From: Fratercula arctica
Lineage: Eukaryota; Chordata; Aves; Charadriiformes; Alcidae
Assembly: GCA_947846985.1 (NCBI GenBank)
Contig: CANTUZ010000007.1
Coordinates: 31,748,355 to 31,812,354, forward strand
Direction of reading: 5' to 3'
Length of the DNA: 64,000 nt
Shown here: piece after piece, positions 1 to 12,200 of the stretch
How the letters are laid out: every line of letters begins with the position of its first letter
How positions within the stretch are numbered: position 1 is the first letter of the stretch
Program-made: the position numbers and the translations under genes
The notes under the pieces: generated by a model
What the model was told of the DNA's origin: nothing
The model's database searches: none
Seen by the model: only the letters and a program-made list of their open reading frames with translations

Positions 1-227
1 GCGTCCTATCACACTGTCTGTGGGTTGTTTCATTCATTTGGGCTGGAAAGGCCCTGGCTTTAAACCATTTCTAGGTGATTTCGGACAGTGGATCTCAATA
101 TGTTTATAGCTGATGACCGTATTCAGGTTACTTTGGGAATCCACGTAAGCCTGAGTTCTGAGCATAAAAGGTTTTGGAGAGTAAAGCGAAGCAATCACTG
201 AATCTTTACTTATTTTCTTTCCTGCAG

Positions 228-266
228 GGCACTATTCGAAGGATTATTATCGAGAATCCTGATCAG
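228..266 (+). CDS. POF1B: POF1B exon, first in window
   Basis: The acceptor is TTTTCTTTCCTGCAG and the donor GTAGGA. The exon reads GTIRRIIIENPDQ in phase 0 and corresponds to the human TTIRKYVVQNPEQ segment in the N-terminal half. It runs directly into the next exon, as in the human protein. Confidence 0.85.
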
Positions 267-3200
267 GTAGGAAAACTCTTTAGTGCTGGAGTGCTTGTGC
301 AACTCTTCCTACTTCAATTATCTTGATTTGGTAAAGCATGCAGCTCCCTCCTTTAGGGGATGCTAAATATTTTTAAATTACGTGGCCCCTACCTCTGGTT
401 ATGAGAAAAATTACAGTCAGACTTCCCACCTCTCAGCAGTGAAGTCTCTATTAATATGCCTGAATAGTATCGCTAGTGGGGATTAATTTCTGTTTCTACT
501 GTGTTTATTTCAAATGTTGCCTGTATGGAAGCACAGTCACTTTGTTTCCAAATGGACATACATTCAAATGTACATATCTTAAAGAACTATCTTGAAACAT
601 GTATGTCTTCAAATTACAAAAATCCCTTATAATTTTTCAGTCCAAAATTGCCCTACTTCTGAAGTTGATAACATTTATGAATGTTTTTATTAAAATGTTC
701 TACAGGAGCCGCTATCCCCATTTCTTAGAGGGGGGAATTTCTGTCCTGGAAATAATGTCATCTATGAAAAGACAATAAGAAAATACGAGCTATTAAATCC
801 CCACCAAGTAAGTTGGTTATCTATTACAGAACAAAATTGAGATGGCGGTAGAAAAATAATGTTCCTGGGTTGTTGGTTTTTTTGTTGGGAACTACTGTCA
901 ACGTGAGAATTGCCTTGTTCCATGTCGAATGACAGGACACATTCTCAAAGTAAATGAAACCATTTACGTATGTAAGGAGAGCAGAATCTGGAAGGTTTGG
1001 TATATTTTTACTAAGAATTTGTTATTCGAGACTAATAATGAAAACAGCTGTTGTTTCTCTAGCACTGTCAGTCTTTATCTGAATACTGACTGAGAATTAG
1101 TTTCTTGAAGTAGCTCCACAACACAATAACCAATACAAATTTTTACACAAAATGAATTGAAAAGACAAATTTTAGCTTTAATTTTTTTTTTTTTTACTCG
1201 TTTTTGAAAAAACGTATTTGGTAAAGCTGTCTGAAATTTCATCTTAGAATTGGTGTTTTGTCAATAGCAAAAATACTATTTCCTTCTTTATTGCTCTGAA
1301 ATAGTTATTTTGAACAGGAGGAATTTTGAAATGAAGGCTACTTCAGAGGGATTAATCTTACCTGTTTGTTTTTTTGTCTGTTTGTTCTAACTTCAGTTTT
1401 CATTCCATTCTGGATTTTAGGTAGATATATTAGGTGTGATATCCGTACCCTAAAGTGGGAAAGGAAAAAATTTGAGGTCATGATGAGTAATAGCTTCTTT
1501 CTTCCCACAGAATAATAAAGTGTGGAGTTTAGTCCTGGAAACCATATTTCTACTTCTGTGTTTTGTAACCCAGGTTATATCTAGATTTATGTCAAATCAG
1601 GAGTGTAGTTTTGAAGAAAATTTCCCAGTCTCCTGCTACAGATCCCTCTTTAGTTTACACTGCACTGTGGTCTTGGACCACGTAAACTAGATTTTTCAGG
1701 TAAAATTAAAATGTGTTGGAAGAGCGCACCCAGAGTGCTAGGACTGCTAATGGGTGTTTAGCCCATTAAAAACCCGATGTAAAACCTCCTCGGATACATT
1801 GAATGTCGGTATTGGGGCCTCTCTGCTCCTCTTGTGCAAGCGTGTAACGGGGCTGTAATGTAGACTCTGCGTTCGCATTTGGGTGCAGAACTAGATGTTG
1901 GTTCAACCTTTTAAATGTAACTGCATTGTGAATTTTAAGTCAAAATTACCTGAGGGCTAGAACGTGCATTAAATAATTCTATGCAGATACAAAATAAGTA
2001 TTTTTTGAAGTAAACCTGTAACAGACATGATCTAGAGAAACAAGTAAGTTTGCTGAGATCAGTAACTTTCAGTGTTTTGATTGGAACATAAACTAGTTTC
2101 TAGTTTATTGTTTCTGTGGATGGTTTTGTAAATAGCACTTTCCTTGATTATAAAACCAAGACAGGTGTCCCTTATATATTCTACACTCTGAATCTGGAAT
2201 TGCTTAAAGCATTTGTAGGGGAAATGTCTTGAGCCATTTCCTGTACTGATTTTTTTTCTAACTGAAATAATGAAAACTCAGTTCAACCAGAGCTCTCTTT
2301 TTATCTCTAAAATACTTAATGAAACAGGATATGCATGTCCCCATTGCCTGAGTATGTTAAGAGTGACACCACAATGAAACGTACAACTCAGGAAAGGTGT
2401 ATCTTCAGTGCTTTTCATTTGCAGCCACTGAAATTTGAGGAGCTGGTGAATTGCAACCTTGAAGTATGAAAGTGCGAGGCAAACTCATGTTCAGTTAGGA
2501 AAAAAAGCATTTTTATTAGGATTATTAAAACACCTGAAACTGTCAGCAATCTTTCAGTGAAAACCATGTTTCATGCATTTATATGTTCACATTAAGCTTC
2601 CATCTCATTAAGATGCGTTCAGCACCTCAAAAAAACCCCATTCTTGTTTCTAGGAGAAGCAGTACCAACTTTCCCACCACTGTCAGCTTCCCCCACAGGC
2701 CGATCAGTGCCATGTTGTCCAGCCCTGCCAGCACTCTGAGCAGTCCCAAGTCACCCACCAGTGCCAGCAGACACAGACCAGCAGCCCCTGTGAAATCATC
2801 CCAGTCTCTGTCAGCGATGACTGCCGAGGAAACACCGTGCGGAGGGTAACAGTGGAGACGGTAAGAATAGTTCGCTGAATGTTTTACTATTCACAGTGTG
2901 GTTTTGTTTTGCATGCGGAGTACAAAACTCTACAAATATGTAATTGCTAATCCCCAATCACAAAAGTTTTTGTTCAAACTTGTAGTAGGGTCGTTAGGCA
3001 CCATATACCCAGCATAAGTAAACAGCAGTTTCTGTGTCTGTTGCAGGTAACTTCTTTGGATGCTGTAATTGCAGACGTTGTCTAGAACTGTCCAAGGCTT
3101 TGTCATGTGCCATTAAGGGGGGGGTGGGGAAAAAGCTGTTTTTGGTGTTGTATCCTATTTCTTGTTGGTGTAGACCTGTGCTTAATTGTACTGACTGATA

Positions 3201-6200
3201 GCCATTCTGTTGTCCTTTAAATGCATTAAGGCTTGCTGGTTTGTTTGGTTTTTTCCTTTATCTGAGAGTGTTACCCATTGACTGAGTCAGGTTTCATCTG
3301 TCAGTCTCTGTACGACAAAGATTGAGTAATGTAACGCCTAAGCCTCTAGTTTTGGAGAAAAGATACATTACTTTAGGAGCTGGACATATATCAATTCAGG
3401 ATTGCTTTCTATCTAAACTGATCAATAAGGATTTCAAATATATTTCAATTTGCTGTAGAAGTATTTGACATAGGTTCACTGGAAGCGCAAAACTAGCTTC
3501 GCCCTTCGTGTTACAGCAGGCTGCGAGTTCTGGAGTTTCTCAGGGCTGCAGGAGGGTTGCTGTACCTCTGCGCTATTACTGCAGCCGCGGGAGGGAGTGC
3601 AGCAGCCCTTCCTGTGCATCCATTCAATATACAGGTGACAAGACAAACATACTCGGTGACCTCAGCGTTAAGAGCTACACAGAATCTTCCATAGCCAGAT
3701 ACTCCCATAAACCAACTTAGGTACACTGAGTTTTATTGTTCACGCAGGTAAACATTTGAACTGTGGCAACACAAATACCGTTTCTGCAGTGAGGAATCCT
3801 GTACCTGGCTGGTTTTATCTGGATGCTGCCCACAGGCGTGTTATCCACTACAGCTCTGGAAACATGTATATTAATTAAAGATTTCCTAATTCTCAACACT
3901 TTCCATATTAGAATAATGACGATGATGTTGCTGTAGAAGAGAATACGTAGTGTATTTCTCATTGTTGTAAAGGAAGTAATTTATTTCTGTATAGTTTACT
4001 GAAAATCAGAAGACATGGAAGACTCAATACTAAGGAAAACAACAGTGTTAACAAATTGCAAATTAGTAAGAGCAACAAAACCAAACCCATCTTGTAGCAT
4101 TTTCATGTTCAGCTTTCATTCCAAAGAAGGGAACTCAATTATGATCATCTTGCATGTCTTGTGCTAGGTGAATTGCTCGCAGGAAAATAACGACCAACTG
4201 GACTGCCGCTACTTTGGTGAGCTTCTTGCTGAACTGAACCGCAAGACCAACGACTTGTACAGCTGTTTACTACAGCACGTGGAAAAGATAGGCGGAAGGT
4301 ATTGGCATTTTATCTGCTCTGTCATTTCGATGTTCCAGAAACTCTGGCATTGCACACTTGAGAGGACACTACTGTTTGCAAACTGGTTTGTTTTCCTGAC
4401 TAGAATCAGCTGTGTATTTTACACATTGATCTAATTTTCTGAGTAACCGAGGACATAAAAATGCTGTAAGACAAGTAAATTCATTGAATTTGATGCTTTT
4501 TCAAATTGTTTAGACTAATATGCAGTAAGAATTAGGTATCCCACACCTGTTTGCTTACAGAGCAGACAAGTTATACTTCCAGTATGCTCTGACATATATT
4601 TAATGATGCAATTCTATTATTATGTCCTGAAGAAACAACCCAAATGTCCAAATTGTCATTTCCTTTGTTCTGTTACAGTGTTATGTTATGTCATGGATTA
4701 AAGGATGGCCACCATAAGGCATAAAGCTCAGTATCTACCTGCAAATTAATGTTAAGCATGTATTCTGCAGAGCCCTGCAGATTGTCTTTGGAAAAGAAAT
4801 GCAGAATCGCAGCAGCCCTGAGTCTTCACAATGTTCCCGCGTTTCCCTCCCCTTCACCGTGGCTTCATTCTCCCCCCTCATTCCCCATCTCCTTTGGTGC
4901 TTTCCAAGTTCACATTTCAGTGAACTTTCAGTGAAGAAAAGTGGTCCCATAGCAAAGGAAAAGTGGAATTTAAGCATCACAAAGAACCTGACGCTGCTAA
5001 GTAAACACTGCATGTTTATTGCATGTCAATATATTGCAGCATAGTTCTGGGTAAACCATTACCCAGCCAATTAAGAATGTAACTGGGTTAACCAAACATA
5101 ACTGGGATAACTGCCCAAAGACATGGAGATAGTTAGCCTGTGTCAACTGTGCTGCTCTTAGTATATGCCAGTCTCCTCAGATACTTCTACATGGAGGCAT
5201 ATTTAACAATGCGTGTTGCCTGGCACCTTAAAAAGGAAGGTAACAGCTCTTCATCTCTTGAAGAACCTTCCTTGCTCCGTATTTCGAAGATAATCTTTTT
5301 ATAGTTGTCAATGTGGGTATGAATTCGTAAAGGTCTGAAGAAGCTCTCTGTTAATTGGTCCCTTGGATTTTGTCTGTTTTACAGGAACCATGACGTTGAA
5401 TTTACGTGTCAGGTAAGCATCAGGCATGCTTTTAGCAAGCTGTTTCTGTGCCATGTAGCATTAACAATGGTGTTGGATCTTCAAACAAATTAAGCCAAGC
5501 CAGTTTAAATGAAGGATGTTGGTCTTTGTCAGTTAATGATTCCTGCTGGTTCATTCAGAGCCTGAAACCTACTGGTAGGCATGTATTTGCAAGTGTGATA
5601 ATACTGAAAGGAAACTTTAGTAATTTGCATTATTCCAGTATGAGAGTCAAATTTTGAAAGTCTTTCCTGTTGTGCCAATACTGGTTTCATTGCAAAACAA
5701 CTTACACAGCTACATGTATTGTCACCAGGCGTTTTTTGCAAAGGATCTTTCACGCTCTTGCCAATAAAGCTGCTGTTCAGCAACAAGCGCTCCAAGAAGT
5801 GGAGAGTCCTGCCCCTGACAGAGAGGAGAGGAATGTCTGTCAGCTGGCAGAACAGACTTCCTACGGCTACAGAAAGCTCACTTGTGTGAATCAGGCCATG
5901 ATAGAACCATCAGCACCACTGTTGCTTCTAAAGGCATTGTGTATATGGCAGAAATCTTTCTCTAGGATTAAGTTACACGAAGCAATGCCACTTAATCACT
6001 GGCAGTATCTCCTGTGACACACTTGTCGTCTTTATTTTATTGACAGGCTGGTCTTTGTTTAGAAACGAGATTCACTCATATCATAAACTGCTGGGAGTCC
6101 TGTTTTAGCGTCAGCTGTTATTTTCTTGAGAGGATTGCTTTGAATACTGCTTTTAAAATAAATGTTAAACTCAATGATTTGAATATGTGCTTCATGTATC

Positions 6201-9200
6201 ACTTCATCTCCGTTTTTATATGCAACACATGTATAAGACTTTGGAATTTTTCTGCATACACTTTGATGTATTTTCATTGCTTATTTGCCTTGTACTAAAC
6301 ATGTTTTTCATAGTAGACCCATGTAATTAATGAAAAAACACATGATCTACCAGGCAAAATTCTTAATCGAGATGTCTCCCCTTTCCTCCCTTCTTTGCTT
6401 AGACTGAAGAAATTGAAGATTTGATTCCCAAAGGACTGTCTGAGACAACAAAGCAGCAGATTCGTTATCTCCTCCAGGTATGAGTGGGGTGGAGGGGTGT
6501 CAGGGAGCCTGTAGTTAACTGGGAACAGTGGAAGCCGGCTCACACACACCAGGGATTTTGTACACAACATACTTCACTCTATATTCTGCTTATTTTGCTT
6601 TTTCTAGTGTAAAAGGTATTGAATCATACAGCTGGCGCCAAGTGACATGTTGTGGCAGCTGGTTCCATAGACTACTTGTGTATTTTAAACTGAGCTTTAC
6701 TGGTTTCACTGGAAAACATCTGGGCTTTTGACCAATTACAGAAGAGCATGGATCTTTCATCCTTTTGTTTGTGTTGTATATTAATGCTTTACTTTAAAAG
6801 CTAAAGGCAAATAGTAGGTGGTTCACTGAATGCTGAGTTGGCTATCAATTGCCAATGACACAGAACACTTAGAACTTGGGTCTTGCCTTGTACAAATGTT
6901 CTGGTTAAAAACCTCTAACATAGCACTGAGTTCTGAGGCACGCTTACGATATTCAGTAACAAAACGTAAACCATTTCTGGTTTGGTTCCATTTATATATG
7001 GCTTTTGATCTTCTGATCTTGTTCTTTAGCTACCCAACCATCCCAACCTGCCTTCTCAATCCCCAGCCAGGTGGCTTGGCTGTGAGGCTGACAGGAATGC
7101 ACGGTTCCGGGAATGGTGGTTCATTTTGTTGCTTCTCAGCACTGCAATACTCTGTAGTGTGTTTTTTTAGAAAAAAACACTTGACCTCTTTATGAATTGC
7201 TTTGAAGACAGCCGACTGGAACTGGCCCCTGCCTTTGACAGAACGTTAAAACCAGTGCTGTAGCATGAATCCCACTGTCAGCTCCAGAACCATTCGACGT
7301 GTAGGTATGTTAGAACAGGAGCCAAACCAACCTGCAGTGCTCAGCAGGTGTGTCTAGGTCCGGTCTCCCTGCGGTGGGGGTACAGTGATCCTGCCCGGGA
7401 CTTGCAGCTTACAACCGCTTCCTGGTAAAAAATTGCATTTGAATAACATTGTGAATGAGCAACCTGGTCTGACTTCACAGCTGAGCCTGCTTCAGGCAGG
7501 AGAGCTGGACAAAGTGACCTCCCAAGTCCCTTCCAGCCTGAATTACTCTGATTCTTTTACAACGGAGATGGATGCCAACACCAAAATATTTCATTCTCAC
7601 GTTAGAACGCTGTCCCAGGAGGCTGGCTGAGCTCGCCGCTGTGGGAAGGAGCTGAAACACATATTTCCTGTTTTCTCTAAGTCCAGCTGCTTTTACACTC
7701 TCACACCTATGCTAAAAAAAAATGTAGCTAAAACATCTTTTGGGGAAACAGATTTTGTCAGCGTACATCCAGTGTGCTCCCAAGACTCCAGCCCCCTCAG
7801 GGAGAGTTACGTGCAGTGTGTTTTTGTATCGGAGAAGGATTCTGAGCCAGCTGTCAAACTGCTCGGATAAAGCCTGTGCTGGGTGTCCCCAAAAGCTCAA
7901 GTCTAAGAGCACGGAGAACTTCACTGTAGAAGTACAAGACACCTATGGAATTTAGCAAATTCTAGCAGTAAGTAAGTAGTTGCTGAGTGGGGATTTACTT
8001 ACATTTTTAGTCTTAAGTTCAGCTATTTTGACTTAATTCCTTCTTTTAATCTACTCCTACAGTGTATTTTGCAATAAAACCAACAAAACTACAAGTCAAA
8101 ACTGAAATTCTACTTTTAATTAACAAACAAATGGATGAGTTACATTAGAAATGTTATTTTTTTGAAGCTTCAGTCACAGGATCGCACCAGTGGGAATTAA
8201 AAAATATGACAAGGGCTAATCACCATATTGATGGAGATCCTGATAGCTTTCTTCAATGTGAATCATCAACAAACTTTAATTTTAACCGGGAACTTTTAAG
8301 GGAAAGTATCAGAGGAAGAGAAACAGACAGGAGGGTTTCATTTTGCTCCAGACAGTAAAAAAAAATACATCTTTTGCATAGATATTAGCCCTTCCAGATG
8401 AGTCAAAACTTAAGGAATTATTTTGTGTGTTCTTTCAAAATCTGTTTGTCTTCTTTTAAGTATTAGAAATGTATCCTGGAATGCAACAATTAGTGTTTTA
8501 ACATGAATCAATACACAGCTGTTAACATGCACTGAAAGCAAGCCAAGCCCAGTGCTGGGCTGTCGTGCAGTACTGCCTTTCTTTTTCATCCAGTCAACTC
8601 CTTTAATCTTTGGGATCTTTTTCCTTTAAAGGGAGGAGTGGGTTGTATGGCGCTTTATTTTAATTTTAATTAAATTCTCTTGCCCTTGGGCTGAAAGTGT
8701 GCTTTGACAGATCTCAGAGATGGTGACTCACTCCTCTGTGGCATCTCAGGTAGGGTAGTTATTTCTTAAAATCAGCCTAAGTCACAAAGCTCTGAGCGCT
8801 CAAAAATGATAGTGTAATATTAACACATTTATTTTTTTCCCTTTATTGGCGTACAATTGCAGTTCTTTACTCTCTTGTTCCTTCCATTTTAAAAATGTTC
8901 CTCTGTGTTACAAGGCAGTAATTAAAAAACTATGCCATTTGCAGAACAAAGTGCATGAAAATGTGTTTCTTTGCAGACACCACGGGTACTTCAAAGAATG
9001 TAGTAGTTTTGTAAGAATAAAGTTCTTTTCAGCTGCACAGTAGTTTTCTGTTCTACCCATTGTCAAGCGTATCGTAAACAAAGCACGCTAATTAATCAGA
9101 AGTATACATTTTCTTTTTTTCCCCCTCCTAGATGAGAGTGACATCAGACAAATCTCTGAGACTCGTGCTTTCCACTTTCAAAAATTTACGTGAAGAGCTT

Positions 9201-12200
9201 TGCCATTTGCAGGATGACTTGGGGGTAAGCCGTAGGGTTCATTTGCCATGGCCTCATCCATTTGTTTTCACCTGTCAGCAGGAAATCCATTATGATGAAA
9301 TTTAAATTGTGAAGTTCAGGCTTTAGTTGCTTTAATGGACGTGCCTGGTTTATTAATGGGCTTGAAAGACTCACATGTGGATGAGGTTAGATTTCTTTCT
9401 AGCGGTGGTTTTCAAATGTTCGATGTGTTGAAGCCTGAAAAATCAAGTACTTTCAAAGGAAGAAAAGACTCTGCTGAGTGAAATTAGATTAAAAGCTCCG
9501 AATTGCTATATACAGTGCATATATATCTACACAGGTATAGGTGAATTGTAGTTTTAGTCTTAACATGGACAAGGTGTATGCACCAGGTGCCTGTTGGCTA
9601 GTGCTGTCCCAGGAATGAGACCTCGGTTCCGACAAAGCTGTATTTCCCACTGCACAGGAAAGCTGTTGTGAGCTGGTGGCGTTAACAACTGCGGTGGTTC
9701 TCCGGGGCGCAGGCAGCCCAGTTGAGAAGCTGGAGCTCTACAGGCTGCTGAGATGGGGAGTAGAGAATTGCTGTTAGGAAAGCAAGAACGCGTCCCACAC
9801 CAGCCCAGGTGCTCAGCCCTGCTGGAAACTTCACAACATCCTGTGAAATGCAGAGTTTTAGGAAGGAAGAGGGAGTTTTAACCATCATCTTTAACACAGA
9901 ACAAGGAGTCTGTGCAGTGAAGTTGTCTTAGTTTTGGGGTTTTTCTTAGTTTCTTTTTAATAACTGCAAATAATTCTTTCTGGGACAGAGTGAAAGAAAG
10001 AGCAGTGTCCAGGATCCCAGTGCTCACCACACAACACAAACCCACAGATACTGTAGTCACGGGCAACTGTGTGCTAGGTAGTTAAAAACCCGTAAGTTTC
10101 AAGAAAATTTAGTATTTGCTCAGTTCTAAAACATCACTTAGTAATTACTCAGTATGTTGCACTTACTTTGAATGTGGGAAAAGTTTACTGAAAAATTGCA
10201 GCTATTGACTGTAAACACTTTTCTCTTACAGAAGTTAGAAACTGAGAATGTCTGTCTTAGGAAGGATTTGGCTTTTAAAGATTCTCAAGTAAAAGAATAT
10301 GAAACTATGTTGACTTCTCTGAGAGAGAATAATCGTCAGCAGCAGGTAAATCTAAAAACGTATTTTCAGTGCAATTACAGTCAGCAAAAAACTAGCCAGT
10401 ACGCTGACTTGGGAGTGTTCTAGGTAGTTGCTGCTTGGTATATGTTTGTGTATGTGTGTGACCCTGTGACTTCCTAAAGGAACACTGCGCATTCATTTCG
10501 CTTCTGTGCTTTCCAGCAAGGGCTGAGAGAGAGCACCGCGAAGTGCCGCTCTCTGGAAGAACAGCTCCTCTCCCTGCGGCTCAGTGAGGGGGAGAAGGAG
10601 TGTCAGCTGAAGGAAGCGGAGTACTGCAAGCGAGCCTTGGAGCAAGAGATCCAGAGCCTCAGACTACAGGTAACAGGCTCACTTGATACAGATGCATTAA
10701 CGTATGAAAATTAATGATGAAAACTCTCTTTGTAAAATAAAAAAGTATTTCATTTTTTGTAGACCTGCTCTAATCCAACATTACAGACCACCACAGATGA
10801 ACTCTCCAGCCGTTATGTAGAGATGATCAATAACTTGAGAGAAGATAAAGATCGTGAGATCCGCAGTCTGAGGGTAAGCTGATTAACTTGGCATGGTGCA
10901 TCCCTCCCCTTGTACAGCTGCAGGTAACAGCTGCTTTTTTAATTAAGGAACAGGAAAGATCTACCATAGGTACTTTTTAGATATCTTTCGGTCCTGCAAT
11001 TACTTTATACATAGACACTAATGATGGCTTGGAAACCCTTATGGTATAAGATAAAACTGTGATTTTTAAAAGAAGTACAATTCCTTAGATGTAGGAACTA
11101 GGTATTAATCAGATTAGCAGTCTTCCCTAAAGGGATATTTTGTGTGTCCTGATAAACTAAGAAACTAGACAAAAGACATCCAACAGAAAAAAACACCAGT
11201 CAAGAATGTATGCAGGAAACATCTCTCATTTAAATCACTGTAGTAGTATTTTACCAACCTGGAAGGCAATTCAACTTGTTCAGGTTTGTATTAGCTTTAT
11301 TGTGTTATAAAACTATTAAATTGTTAGTGGGCAGAGTTCAGTCCAATTAGCACTTACTGAATTTACTGTGCAGCTCAACATTCTTATTTGAAAATCATTG
11401 GGTCTTACTGTTTATGATTTTAATGAAAAAAGTACATCTGGAGTCCTAGATAGATACCGAGAGGTCACCTGCAAGGAGCAGCAAACACCTAACTACTCCT
11501 TAACCTGTTTTACAGTCTCAGTTATCCCAATTCCAGCAAGATATATCAAGGAGAGAAGGAAGTAACAGTGACTTGCAAATAAGGTTGCATGAACTGACGT
11601 CAATGTTGGAGGAGAAAGAGGCTTTTATTAAACAACAGCAAGAGGTAAAACAATACAACTTATTTCTAAGAATTTTTATATTTAAGCCTCCACTTCCTGC
11701 GAGGGTGGAAACTTACCGGGAAGTCCCTTGTACTCTCCTGGTTCAGGAATCAGGGTTAGGATGTTTTTTAACTGAATGCTTTTCCTCTGCCAGTCTTTTG
11801 GAAGGACAGGCTTTTTTGGACTGCTCTTTGAGGGGAATTTCTGCAAATATTTTGTTGTGACTTTAGTGAACTAATTCTTCAGAAAACTTTATTTGATTTG
11901 AATGTTTACTTTTGATTTTTTCAGGACCTCTTCAGATTGAAGCATGAGAAGTTATCAGGCAGTCAGTCCCCTGGTGTAACAGCTATCATCACCAAGAAGT
12001 AATGTACTTAGTTATTCATCTTTCTTAAAAATATGTCCTTTGGCTTCTCCATTGCATATAGCCTCTATTAAGCAAGTTCTTGCCTCCTGACAATGTCTTA
12101 ATACTGCCTGTTCCCCTTAAAGGGGAAAAAGTCGAGATTGGCTTTCCTGTCCGGGGAGGATTCAATACTGAGCATCGCAACAGCAATGGGAGGGGTGGCC

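Larger units (their letters stand above)
267..9131 (+). other. POF1B introns, 5' half
   Basis: The longer introns (808-2653, 2861-4167, 4299-5384, 5413-6402, 6478-9131) are AT-rich. I see no second gene, RNA gene or recognised repeat in them. Several open frames of 60-120 codons (for example 5670-6017 and 6830-7195) lack splice context or recognisable protein content. A G-run occurs at about 3117-3128. Confidence 0.6.

Noticed and set aside
2583..2849. 88-codon plus-strand frame rich in Ser and Pro
   Set aside because: It overlaps the POF1B Q/H/C-rich exon in a different frame. The phase from flanking exons and the human composition select the other frame.
5670..7195. Plus-strand frames of 115 and 121 codons in POF1B introns
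   Set aside because: No flanking splice sites in a matching phase and no recognisable protein content. POF1B joins correctly without them.
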